Assembly: GCF_004011505.1 (NCBI RefSeq)
Contig: NZ_SAUN01000001.1
Span: 9,513,501 to 9,577,500, forward strand
Direction of reading: 5' to 3'
Length of the DNA: 64,000 nt
DNA from: Nonomuraea polychroma
GTDB taxonomy: Bacteria > Actinomycetota > Actinomycetes > Streptosporangiales > Streptosporangiaceae
Shown here: positions 14,308 to 21,726 of the stretch, one piece after another
How positions within the stretch are numbered: position 1 is the stretch's first letter
Layout: each line of letters starts with the position of its first letter
The notes under the pieces: model-generated
The model's database searches: none
What the model saw: only the letters and a program-made list of their open reading frames with translations
What the model was told of the DNA's origin: nothing
Position numbers and translations under genes: made by a program

Positions 14308-15957
14308 ACAGTCCACACCGGCCAACGGAGATCCGGGGAGAAGCGGTGGTCTCGATCTCCCACCGCTCCACTCCTCGCGCGCTCCGCATGGCTCAACCGC
14401 TCGCGCGTGAAGTCGCCGAAGAAGTCGCCAAGCTCAACGGTGTCTGCGTCAGGCCGGTCGCGCTTCGGCGGCTAGACGTGATCACCGGCAAGGAAGAAAT
14501 CATCGATGTCCCGTGCGGAGCGCCGCTGGAGAGCAAGTGTCCTTCTTGCGCCAAGCGCAACAGGCAGCTCCGGATGGCGCAGTGCCGGGAAGGCTGGCAT
14601 CTCGCCGAAGAGCCTGTCATAACTCCGGATGCTGCCACCGAGGAACAGCGCTGGCTTATCGCGTTCCGCGCGGACATGCAGGCCCGGCGCGATGCGGCGG
14701 CTGGTGCCGGCGAGGAGGCCTCCGACTGGGACGCGCTTCTCGCCGGCCTCGATGAGGAGATCAACGCCGCGGGAATGCGTGGTCACGTGCTCGGCCGGAC
14801 GGCGTCCAAGCGGGTCCGCTCGACCAGACGGCGGCAGGATGCACCTGACCTTCCCAAGCGCAAGATGGCCAACACGACGCTCGGGCGGACCTTCGAGTCT
14901 TCGGATGGAAGGGTCTACCGGCCCTCCCTCTTCGTCACGCTCACTCTTCCCTCGTACGGCAGGATTCGTGACGGCGTGCCGGTCGATCCCGAGAGCTACG
15001 ACTACGCACGCGCGGCCCGTGACGCGCTGCACTTCTCCAAGATCGTGGATCGGTTCGTGCAGAATCTTCGCCGCGTGGCCGGGTACGACGTGCAGTACTT
15101 CGCCACTGTGGAACCACAGAAGCGGCTTGCGCCCCATCTTCACATGGCGATCCGGGGGACCCTGCCACGTGCAGAGGTCAAGCAGATCGTGGCGGCGACT
15201 TATCACCAGGTGTGGTGGCCGTCCTGCGATCGAGTCCGCTTCGAGGGGCGAGCAACTGCCCATTTGGCAAGAAGGCGTCGGCTACGTCGCTCCCGACACC
15301 GGCGAGGTGTTGCCGACCTGGGACCAGGCCCTCGACAAGCTCGACCAGGACGACACGGCCGAACCACTGCATGTGGTCCGCTTCGGTGACCAGGTCGACG
15401 TCAAGGGCATCCTCGCCGGGACTCCAGACGCCGACCAGTGCATCCGCTACCTGTCCAAGTACCTGACCAAGAGCCTCGGCGAAAACCTCGACGGCCGTGC
15501 TCAGCGCGAACATGCGGCCCGCTTCGTGGATGCCCTGCGTTACGAACCCTGCTCGCCGACCTGCCCGAACTGGCTGCGGTACGGAGTGCAGCCCAAGAGC
15601 GCCAAGGCTGGCATGGCTCCTGGCCGATGCCGCGCCAAGGCACACAAGCCCGAACACCTCGGCTACGCGGGCCGCCGTGTCCTCGTGTCTCGGAAGTGGT
15701 CCAACAAGACCCTCGCCGAACACAAGCAGGACCGCCGCACCTGGGTCCTGGAAGCGCTCGGGCAGACCGACGAGCCGACGGACCCGCACCGTTACGTCTG
15801 GCGGCCAGTCAAGCCTGGTGATCCGGAACTCGCCCCGATCGGCGTCCGGCTGCTGCGGAGCGTCGCCGAACGCCAGCGCTGGCGTGCTCACCTGCGGGAG
15901 CTGGAAGCCAGAGCCAACGGACAAGATCTTTCGGCAACTGGAGAGGAGGCAGCGTAG
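14304..15957 (+). pseudogene. repSA: RepSA replication initiator, interrupted by a one-base frameshift
   Basis: TTG at 14304 follows AAAGGAGG by five bases and overlaps the previous stop. The first part (to about 15245) carries RepSA features: the cysteine cluster 'CGAPLESKCPSC', 'SLFVTLTLPSYGR' and the HUH-like metal site 'PHLHMAIRG'. At GGGG 15245-15248 the frame runs off into 'RATAHLARRRRL', whereas the correct continuation 'EQLPIWQEGVGYVAPDTG' is one frame away and then stays open to 15957, including 'QCIRYLSKYLTKS'. Removing one G restores a full-length protein of about 550 residues. It is either true inactivation, a sequencing error in a G-run, or frameshifting. RepSA proteins start rolling-circle replication of the excised circle. 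Confidence 0.85.
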
Positions 15958-16172
15958 TGGACAAGCTTCTGAACGTGGAGGAGGCGGCGGAACTCCTAAA
16001 CACCTCCCCTCGCTTCGTCCGGCGACTGATCGCCGAACGTCGCATCGAGTTCGTCAAGCTCGGCCGACCGGTGCGCATCCGCGAGTCCGCCCTGATCGCG
16101 TACGTCGTCGCCGGCACCGTCGCACCCATGCACGCGACCGACGCCGTCCCAGCACCGGGGAGGGCCGCCTGA
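15957..16172 (+). CDS. xis: Excisionase (MerR/HTH_17 type)
   Basis: 71 residues. The first 50 form a winged-helix excisionase domain: 'LLNVEEAAELLNTSPRFVRR', then 'IEFVKLGRPVRIRESALIAY', typical of AlpA/Xis-type DNA-bending proteins. GTG at 15957 overlaps the repSA stop by one base and follows GAGAGGAGG. Directs Int to excise rather than integrate. Overlaps int by one base (TGATG), so repSA-xis-int form one unit as in pSAM2. Confidence 0.88.
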   Translation: MDKLLNVEEAAELLNTSPRFVRRLIAERRIEFVKLGRPVRIRESALIAYVVAGTVAPMHATDAVPAPGRAA

Positions 16173-17311
16173 TGCCAAACAAGGACGGCCATCGGCGTTT
16201 CGGCAATATCCGCAAGCTTCCCTCGGGCCGGTTCCAGATCCGCTATCCCGGGCCGGACGGACGACTGCACACCGGAGCGACGACGTACGCCACCAAGACG
16301 GACGCTGACCGAGCTCTCACGCTCATCGAGGCTCAGATGATCTCGGGGGAGTGGACGGACCCGGATCGCGGCAAGATCCAGCTCGCCGACTACGCCCGTG
16401 CCTGGATCAAAGAACGTCCAGGCCTGCGGCCGAAGACGGTGGAGCTCTACACCTGGCTGCTCGAACGCCATATCGTTCCGACGCTCGGCGAGGTCGCGGT
16501 CGGCAAGCTGTCTGCCCAGATGATCCGCACCTGGCGCTCAGATCTTCTCGGCAACGGCGTGTCGGTCTCGACTGCGGCCAAGGCTTATCGCCTGCTGCGG
16601 GCGGTGCTAATGACGGCCGTTGAAGAGGACAAGCTGATTGCCCGGAACCCATGCCGGATCAAGGGCGCCGACAACGAGCACACACCCGAGCGGCCTGTCC
16701 TCACCGTCGCCCAAGTCTTCGAGCTGGCGGACCGGATGGCCGACCGACGATTCAAAGCTCTGGTGCTGCTGGCGACCTTCGCAAGCCTGCGTTGGGGAGA
16801 GGTGATCGCGCTGCGCCGTAGCAGCATCGACCTCGACGCGCCGACGGTGCAGGTTCGCGAACAGCTCGTCGAGCTCGACGGCGGCGAGATGCGTCTGAGC
16901 CCGCCCAAGTCCCGGGCCGGCAAGCGCACAATCAGCATCCCCTCGGCCATCATCCCAGCTCTGACCGAACATCTCGCCGCCTACGTCGACCAGGCCGATG
17001 ACGCCTTCGTCTTCCTCGGCAAGCGCGGGGCGTTCCTACGGGGCGGCAACTTCCGGCGCGAGGCGAAGTGGGCGGACGCGCTCAAGGAGATGGGGCTTCA
17101 GGGCCTGCACTTCCACGATCTCCGGCACACTGGCAACACGCTTGCGGCTCAGTCCGGCGCGAGTCTGGCGGACCTCAAGGCCCGGATGGGGCATGACAGC
17201 GATCGAGCGGCGCTGATCTACCAGCACGCCACGCGCGACGCGGACCAGCGAATCGCCGACGCCCTGAGCGCCCGCGTGGCGGCCGAACAACAGAAGAGCG
17301 CCAAAGGCTAA
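16172..17311 (+). CDS. int: Tyrosine-recombinase integrase of the AICE
   Basis: 379 residues. An N-terminal arm-binding/AP2-like part ('FQIRYPGPDGRLHTG') is followed by a SAM-like core-binding domain (about 70-165) and the catalytic domain with R207 ('SLRWGE'), H315-x-x-R318 ('HDLRHT'), H341 ('MGHD') and nucleophile Y350 ('IYQHAT'). All catalytic residues are present, so it should be active. It recombines the tRNA-Ala att core that starts 59 bases after its stop. It differs clearly from the relic integrase at 1430-2003, although both use the same site. Followed by a hairpin terminator. Confidence 0.95.
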   Translation: MPNKDGHRRFGNIRKLPSGRFQIRYPGPDGRLHTGATTYATKTDADRALTLIEAQMISGEWTDPDRGKIQLADYARAWIKERPGLRPKTVELYTWLLERHIVPTLGEVAVGKLSAQMIRTWRSDLLGNGVSVSTAAKAYRLLRAVLMTAVEEDKLIARNPCRIKGADNEHTPERPVLTVAQVFELADRMADRRFKALVLLATFASLRWGEVIALRRSSIDLDAPTVQVREQLVELDGGEMRLSPPKSRAGKRTISIPSAIIPALTEHLAAYVDQADDAFVFLGKRGAFLRGGNFRREAKWADALKEMGLQGLHFHDLRHTGNTLAAQSGASLADLKARMGHDSDRAALIYQHATRDADQRIADALSARVAAEQQKSAKG

Positions 17312-17329
17312 TGGCACGTTAATGGCACG
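17309..17329. repeat. Right-end tandem TAATGGCACG pair (likely arm-type site)
   Basis: Two TAATGGCACG units separated by one T, overlapping the int stop codon and ending 41 bases before attR. The partner is at 2156-2176 near the left end; 20 of 21 positions agree. Inferred integrase arm sites. Confidence 0.6.
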
Positions 17330-17362
17330 AACGCCCCGCACCGAGATCGGTTGCGGGGCGTT
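17330..17362 (+). terminator. Terminator after int
   Basis: AACGCCCCGCA (17330-17340) and TGCGGGGCGTT (17352-17362) make an 11-bp stem with an 11-base loop followed by T. It separates the int operon from the tRNA gene. Confidence 0.75.
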
Positions 17363-17369
17363 TCACGAG

Positions 17370-17412
17370 GTGGAGCCTAGGAGATTCGAACTCCTGACTT
17401 CCTGCTTGCAAA
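17370..17412. repeat. attR: 43-bp repeat inside tRNA-Ala
   Basis: Identical to 2028-2070. It covers the 3' part of the tRNA gene including the T-arm and half of the anticodon stem-loop, so integration regenerates an intact tRNA. Confidence 0.93.
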
Positions 17413-17443
17413 GCAGGCGCTCTGCCAACTGAGCTAAGGCCCC
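17371..17443 (-). tRNA. alaT: tRNA-Ala (anticodon UGC)
   Basis: The 73-nt cloverleaf starts GGGGCCT and ends AGGCTCC plus discriminator A; the acceptor stem pairs fully with the G3-U70 wobble that identifies alanine tRNAs. The anticodon stem CCTGC/GCAGG encloses TTTGCAA, giving anticodon TGC. The T-arm carries GTTCGAATC. CCA is not encoded. Its 3' half is the attR of the element. Gene order with DLW-39 nearby matches the alaT region after gyrA in other actinobacteria. Confidence 0.97.
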
Positions 17444-17458
17444 TTCGACGAAGATAGC

Positions 17459-18187
17459 TTACCGGGCCGACGAAGCTATGTGCGTCGTGCCGAGGTCGTC
17501 GCTGAGCACCAAACTCGGGAAGTCGATGATCGAGTCCAGGATGTGGGTGGCGCCGCCCTTGAGGAGGCGTTCGCGGCTGTGGACGCCGGTCATCAGGCCG
17601 GCCACGATCGAGGCGCCGGCTCGTCGGCCGCACAGCATGTCGCTCTCCGAGTCGCCCACCACGGCCACGTTGCGAACGTCCTCCACGCCCAGGCGGAGCA
17701 CGGCGTGCAGCACCATGTCGGGCCAGGGGCGGCCGCGGTCGCCGGCGTCTTCGGGGGAGATGGCCAGGTCGATCTTGTCGTGCCAGCCGAGCACGCCCAG
17801 GATGCGGCTCAGGGTGGTGCGGCTGAAGCCGGTGATCAAGGCGAGCTTGATGCCGGTGCCGCGGAGTTTGTCGAGGACCTCCATGACTCCGGGCATGGGA
17901 ACGAGGCCTGCCCGCTCCAGTGCGCCCTCGTAGGAGCGCTCGAACGTCAGGTTCGCCGCTTGCGCCTGGGCCTCGTTACCGGGGAAGATCCCGCGGAAGA
18001 CGTCGATCTTGGGACAGCCCCGGGACCGGTGCACGTGAACCATGGCACGTGCGTACGCACCGGTCCCGGGCACTATGCCCTGGGTCGCGATCGCCTCGGC
18101 GAAGGCGCGCTCGACCATGGCGATGTCACCGACCGTGGTGCCCGCAAGGTCCAGGCACACCAACTTGATGGGGACGATGTCACTCAT
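17459..18187 (-). CDS. HAD-superfamily phosphonatase-like hydrolase
   Basis: 242 residues. HAD motif I is 'VCLDLAGTTV' (nucleophile Asp, then GTT as in phosphonoacetaldehyde hydrolase-like proteins). The cap domain covers about 20-100, motif II is 'ALITGFSR', and motif IV is 'VAVVGDSESD'. Members hydrolyse phosphoesters or C-P bonds of small metabolites; a true PhnX would need a cap lysine, which I cannot place here, so the substrate is open. It starts with ATG 18187 and lies between tRNA-Ala and DLW-39. Confidence 0.85.
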   Translation of the reverse strand: MSDIVPIKLVCLDLAGTTVGDIAMVERAFAEAIATQGIVPGTGAYARAMVHVHRSRGCPKIDVFRGIFPGNEAQAQAANLTFERSYEGALERAGLVPMPGVMEVLDKLRGTGIKLALITGFSRTTLSRILGVLGWHDKIDLAISPEDAGDRGRPWPDMVLHAVLRLGVEDVRNVAVVGDSESDMLCGRRAGASIVAGLMTGVHSRERLLKGGATHILDSIIDFPSLVLSDDLGTTHIASSAR

Positions 18188-18202
18188 CGCCTCGCCGGTC
18201 GG

Positions 18203-18322
18203 TTAGTTCTCGCTGCCGGTCGCCTCGGTCCAGAGATCGAGCTCTGCGCGGTCGGCCTGCACCTTGCGCCAGATCAGCAACCCCCCGAGGGCGATCAGCG
18301 CCAGAACGAGCAGCTTCTTCAC
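18203..18322 (-). CDS. DLW-39 family protein
   Basis: A 39-residue frame from GTG 18322: a basic start (VKKLL), one hydrophobic helix ('LVLALIALGGLLIW'), then 'ADRAELDLWTEAT'. The length of 39 and the DLW motif are those of the DLW-39 family, a tiny actinobacterial membrane protein found near gyrA/tRNA-Ala. Function unknown. Lies just upstream of, and reads toward, the HAD hydrolase gene (15 bases between). Confidence 0.85.
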   Translation of the reverse strand: MKKLLVLALIALGGLLIWRKVQADRAELDLWTEATGSEN

Positions 18323-18697
18323 GGTGTGACCCCACTTCTTCGACGGCCTCACCTGCCGGGGTGAGACCCAACGGTTGAAAGCAGCCTAGCAAGGGATGGC
18401 TGCGGTCCCTGTGTTGCGCACGGCCCAGATGTGCGGAATGTGCGAAGAGCAAATGTTCAAGCCCTCACCCACCATACCTGCCCGATCCTGCGTGACGTCC
18501 TGGTGGTAATTACTCCAAGTGACGATGTGTTCGGCCTCGCAATTCCGTATCGGACATAAAGGCATATATCGGACTAAAGTTGATGTATTGCCTATGGGCA
18601 GGGTGAGTGCTGCTCAAGAAGCTCTGAGCGAACAAGCAGCCGGAGCTGGATGTGGATCCGTACGTCAATACGAGTCGGGAAACATCTTGTGTACGGC
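18323..18697. other. Intergenic stretch, no gene seen
   Basis: About 375 bases whose composition is more AT-rich than the surroundings around 18500-18620. A 68-codon frame (18519-18725) lacks protein character. This is where the promoter and N-terminal half of the truncated copper chaperone would be expected; a deletion junction is likely between 18600 and 18697. Confidence 0.4.
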
Positions 18698-18826
18698 ATG
18701 GGGGTATCTGTGGAGGGTGATCTGACCAGCCGTCTGCTGACGGTCAACAGTGACGAGCCGATCGATGCGGCGCGGATTGTCGCTGCGGTGAAAGAAGCCG
18801 GGTACGAGCTGGCGGGCCGCCCATGA
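18698..18826 (+). pseudogene. Truncated CopZ-like copper chaperone (C-terminal half of an HMA domain)
   Basis: From ATG 18698 a 42-residue frame reads 'VSVEGDLTSRLLTVNSDEP' and 'AAVKEAGYELAG', the second half of a heavy-metal-associated ferredoxin fold as in CopZ. The metal site (MTCxxC) belongs to the missing first half, and upstream DNA does not contain it in any frame. It ends with an ATGA overlap to the next gene, the coupling usual for copZ and the secreted protein. It may still be translated but cannot bind copper by the known motif. Confidence 0.7.
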
Positions 18827-19791
18827 ACACGGCCTCCAAACTCGGCGCCTACGTCTTGGGGTTGGCCGTTGTGTTCGGTGGCGCCCTGGGCGCGGGCAGC
18901 GCGGTCGGCCCCACGCCCGCGGAGGTCCCGGCGCACGTCGCGAACCATCCCGCCGTCACGCTGGCGAAGTCGCTGGCGGAAGGCGGCGGCGGCGAGAGCG
19001 GTGCCGGGCATGGTGGCCATCACGGCGGCACCACGCAGCAGGCCAAGGGCGATACCCCGGCAGGACTGCAGGTGTCGCAGAACGGCTACACCCTCAATCC
19101 GCTCACCACGCCCGTGACCGGGCAGCCGATGGACTTCACGTTCACCGTGATCGGTCCCGACTACAAGCCGGTCACCACCTACGAGGTCGAGCACGACAAG
19201 AAGATGCACTTCATCGTCGCCTCACGCGACCTGACGAGCTTCCAGCACGTGCACCCGGAGATGGCTCCCGACGGCACCTGGTCGGTCACGCTGACGCTCC
19301 CCAAGGCGGGCGCGTACCGGGCGTTCGCCGACTTCGTCCCCCAGGGCGGCGAGAAGCTCACGCTCGGCGTGGACCTGCAGGCCGCGGGCGACTTCCAGCC
19401 CGAGCCGCTCCCGCACGTCAGCAGGACGGCCATGGTCGACGACTACACCGTCAACCTCGCTGTGAACCTGGTCCCCGGTCAGTCCAGCAAGCTCACGCTC
19501 ACGGTCAACAAGGACGGCAAGCCGGTCACGGATCTGCAGCCCTACCTCGGCGCGTACGGCCACCTGGTCGCGCTCCGCGCCGGCGACCTCGCCTACCTTC
19601 ACGTGCATCCCGAGGACAGCGAAAAGGCCGGACCGGAGATCGTCTTCTACGCCGAGGTTCCCAGCACCGGCGACTACCGGTTGTTCCTCGACTTCCAGCA
19701 CGACGACAAAGTGCGTACGGCGAGCTTCACGGCCACGGCGACCCTCGCGGACGGGCACATCCCGTCGGCCGACCACGGCCACATTCACTGA
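18823..19791 (+). CDS. Secreted/anchored histidine-rich metal-associated protein of a copper locus
   Basis: 322 residues. An N-terminal hydrophobic segment ('LGAYVLGLAVVFGGALGAGS') acts as signal or anchor. A His/Gly stretch ('GAGHGGHHGG') follows, then two beta-sandwich-like repeats containing 'FQHVHPEM' and 'YLHVHPED', and the end 'DHGHIH'. The HVHPE motifs and the position after copZ are typical of actinobacterial copper-handling proteins placed before a P-type ATPase. Here no ATPase follows: the next gene is a minus-strand transporter, so the locus is truncated at both ends. Function in periplasmic-side copper binding is inferred. Confidence 0.75.
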   Translation: MNTASKLGAYVLGLAVVFGGALGAGSAVGPTPAEVPAHVANHPAVTLAKSLAEGGGGESGAGHGGHHGGTTQQAKGDTPAGLQVSQNGYTLNPLTTPVTGQPMDFTFTVIGPDYKPVTTYEVEHDKKMHFIVASRDLTSFQHVHPEMAPDGTWSVTLTLPKAGAYRAFADFVPQGGEKLTLGVDLQAAGDFQPEPLPHVSRTAMVDDYTVNLAVNLVPGQSSKLTLTVNKDGKPVTDLQPYLGAYGHLVALRAGDLAYLHVHPEDSEKAGPEIVFYAEVPSTGDYRLFLDFQHDDKVRTASFTATATLADGHIPSADHGHIH

Positions 19792-19929
19792 CACGGCCAC
19801 ACTGACTGTGCGGACAGGGTGCGGAGAGGAGGGAGGTGATGCCCTCCCTCTGAGGAGTGAGCCGTGGAGCTCTCGATCGGCGGTATGAGATCGCGGGAGC
19901 CGCGATGGCTTACTCCAGCGTCTTCGTCG

Positions 19930-21132
19930 TCAGCAAAAGCCTGCGGTTGCGCCGCTTCGCGTGAGCGCCCATCTGACGGCCGGTGCCATCGCCGTGCCGG
20001 CCGTCACGAACATCGCGCCGAGCACCAGCCACCCGAGCGTCCCCCCGCCGAGTACGAGAGCGGTGAGCGCCACCGGCCCGAGCATCCTGGCCACGGCCAC
20101 GCCGGTGCTGAAGAAGCCCTGGTACTGTCCCTGCCGATCGTCCGGAGCGAGCCCGAAGCTGATCTCCCAGGCGCCGGCGGCGAGCAGCATCTCGCCCACG
20201 ACCAGCAGGGCAGCCGCCACCAGCAGGAACATCCACCCGTACGGGCTGAGCGCGAACACCACGCAGGCCGCGAGCATCACCAGCCCGGCCTGCCGCACCG
20301 ATGAGGACGCGCTCCGCAGCCCCGTGACGCGGCGGGCCATCCGCACCTGGAAGAGCAGCACGCTGCCGGTGTTGATGAGGAGCAGAGCCGACACCACCCA
20401 GGAGGGCGCGGCGGTACGCTCGGCGATCCAGAGCGGTACGACGACGCTCAGCAGCGGCATGTAGAAGAGCAGCACCGCGTTGATCAGCGTGATGACGGCA
20501 TAGGGACGGTCCCCGAGCACGGCCAGCTTCGGCCCTGTGGCGGGCATCGGCACGGGCCGCACGGCAGGCAGTCTGAGCAGCAGCGCCGCGGCCACGAGGA
20601 AGGTCACGGCATCCATCGCGAACAACGTCAGATACGCGGCCGGCGTGTCGAGCCACAACGCGAGCCCGCCGAGACCGGCTCCGACAGCCAGGCCGCCGTT
20701 CAGCGTGGCCTGCAGGGCCGCCCGCACCACGGTACGCTCCGCGGGCTCCACCAGTCCGGCGAGCAGGGCCTGGCGGGCGGCGGACAGGCCCGTCTGCGCC
20801 GTCCCGTACAAGCAGGCCACCAGCACGAACGGCGCGAACGACCGGACGAACATGAACGAGACCACCGCCACGGCCGTCGCGATCGCCAGCAGCACGGCGA
20901 CGCCGCGCGGGCCGCGCCGGTCGGCCAGGTGGCCGAGCGGGACGCCGGCCAAGGTGCCGACGGCCCAGCCCAGCGTGAGCCCGAGGCCGATCTCGGCGGC
21001 CGGCAGCCCGACGATCCTGGCGAAGTAGAACGCGGAGGCGACGAGGTAGGCGCCGTCGCCGACGGAGTTAGCGAACTGGGCCTGAGCCAGGATGCGCGGC
21101 CCGTCCACAGTCTTCGGTCGCCGCCTGTGCAC
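19930..21132 (-). CDS. MFS transporter (multidrug-efflux type)
   Basis: About 400 residues and twelve hydrophobic spans. Motif A-like 'GHLADRRGPRGVAVLLA' between spans 2 and 3 and 'GFFSTGVAVARMLGPVAL' in the second half place it in the drug/efflux branch of the major facilitator superfamily. I choose GTG 21132, preceded by GGGAGG; a GTG at 21216 overlapping the previous stop (GTGA) would add an Ala/Ser-repeat leader encoded by a CGACGC microsatellite. Lies in an apparent operon with the AhpD-like gene upstream. Substrate unknown. Confidence 0.85.
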   Translation of the reverse strand: MHRRRPKTVDGPRILAQAQFANSVGDGAYLVASAFYFARIVGLPAAEIGLGLTLGWAVGTLAGVPLGHLADRRGPRGVAVLLAIATAVAVVSFMFVRSFAPFVLVACLYGTAQTGLSAARQALLAGLVEPAERTVVRAALQATLNGGLAVGAGLGGLALWLDTPAAYLTLFAMDAVTFLVAAALLLRLPAVRPVPMPATGPKLAVLGDRPYAVITLINAVLLFYMPLLSVVVPLWIAERTAAPSWVVSALLLINTGSVLLFQVRMARRVTGLRSASSSVRQAGLVMLAACVVFALSPYGWMFLLVAAALLVVGEMLLAAGAWEISFGLAPDDRQGQYQGFFSTGVAVARMLGPVALTALVLGGGTLGWLVLGAMFVTAGTAMAPAVRWALTRSGATAGFC

Positions 21133-21159
21133 GGCCTTTCCCTCCCGCTCATGCACATT

Positions 21160-21190
<31 letters not shown>

Positions 21191-21212
21191 CGCGGCAGCG
21201 CCAAGCGCCTGA

Positions 21213-21659
21213 TCACTTGTACGACTCCGGCGTCATCCGCGTGGCGACGCCCATCCGGTTCCAGGCGTTGATGGTGGCCACCGCCACCACGAGCGCGGCC
21301 AGTTCCGGCTCGGTGAAGTGCGCCGCCGCCCGCTCCCAGACCTCGTCCGTGACGTCGGAAGTGGAGAGCCTGGTGGCCGCCTCGGTGAAGGCCAGCGCGG
21401 CCCGTTCCTGGTCGGTGAAGAAGGGCGCTTCCCGCCACACCGCGACCGCGTGCAGGCGTGCGTCGCTCTCCCCGGCCTTCTTGGCGTCCGAGCTGTGCAT
21501 GTCCACGCAGTAGACGCAGCCGTTGATCTGGCTGGCGCGCAGCCGCACCAGCTCCAGGAGGGGCTGGGGAAGGGTGCTGCCGGCGACGAACCTGTCCAGC
21601 CCGCCCATCGCCTTGTACGCCTCGCCGGCCAGCGATCCGAGATCCATTCGCTCTGTCAT
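21213..21659 (-). CDS. Carboxymuconolactone decarboxylase/AhpD-like family protein
   Basis: 148 residues. 'LRASQINGCVYCVDMHSSDA' carries the CxxC plus His of AhpD-like peroxidase proteins; 'AVATINAWNRMGVAT' is the usual closing helix. Such proteins reduce peroxides or act in thiol redox control. ATG 21659 is used because an upstream start would run into the divergent MocR promoter. Ends in GTGA with a possible start of the MFS gene, and is divergent from the MocR regulator, which probably controls both. Confidence 0.88.
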   Translation of the reverse strand: MTERMDLGSLAGEAYKAMGGLDRFVAGSTLPQPLLELVRLRASQINGCVYCVDMHSSDAKKAGESDARLHAVAVWREAPFFTDQERAALAFTEAATRLSTSDVTDEVWERAAAHFTEPELAALVVAVATINAWNRMGVATRMTPESYK

Positions 21660-21662
21660 GCA

Positions 21663-21720
21663 CCAATCTTCAAACGCAACTTGTCCCGAGATAAGCTCCA
21701 ATCTTCAGCAAATTGATTGG
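21663..21720. promoter_or_regulatory. MocR-type operator: CCAATC repeats between divergent genes
   Basis: CCAATCTTCA occurs at 21663-21672 and again at 21698-21707, a 35-bp step, and the second copy is followed by an inverted GATTGG at 21715-21720. One direct and one inverted repeat in the 67-base divergent gap match the layout known for PdxR/GabR-like MocR regulators. Confidence 0.65.
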
Positions 21721-21726
21721 GCCAAG

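Larger units (their letters stand above)
2028..17412. mobile_element. AICE (integrative and conjugative element, pSAM2-like core) inserted in tRNA-Ala(UGC)
   Basis: A 43-bp direct repeat flanks about 15.4 kb. From right to left the element carries int, xis, repSA, a zinc-ribbon ORF, traB, two small proteins and a Pra-like activator on the plus strand: the standard replication, integration and double-stranded DNA transfer core of actinomycete AICEs. The left 9 kb is regulatory and cargo DNA. Integration keeps the tRNA functional because the attR copy restores its 3' half. The repSA frameshift may leave this copy unable to replicate or transfer unless complemented or read through. Confidence 0.92.

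Noticed and set aside
18519..18725. 68-codon frame upstream of the copper chaperone remnant
   Set aside because: No ribosome-binding site, no protein-like pattern, and it overlaps the chaperone remnant in another frame.
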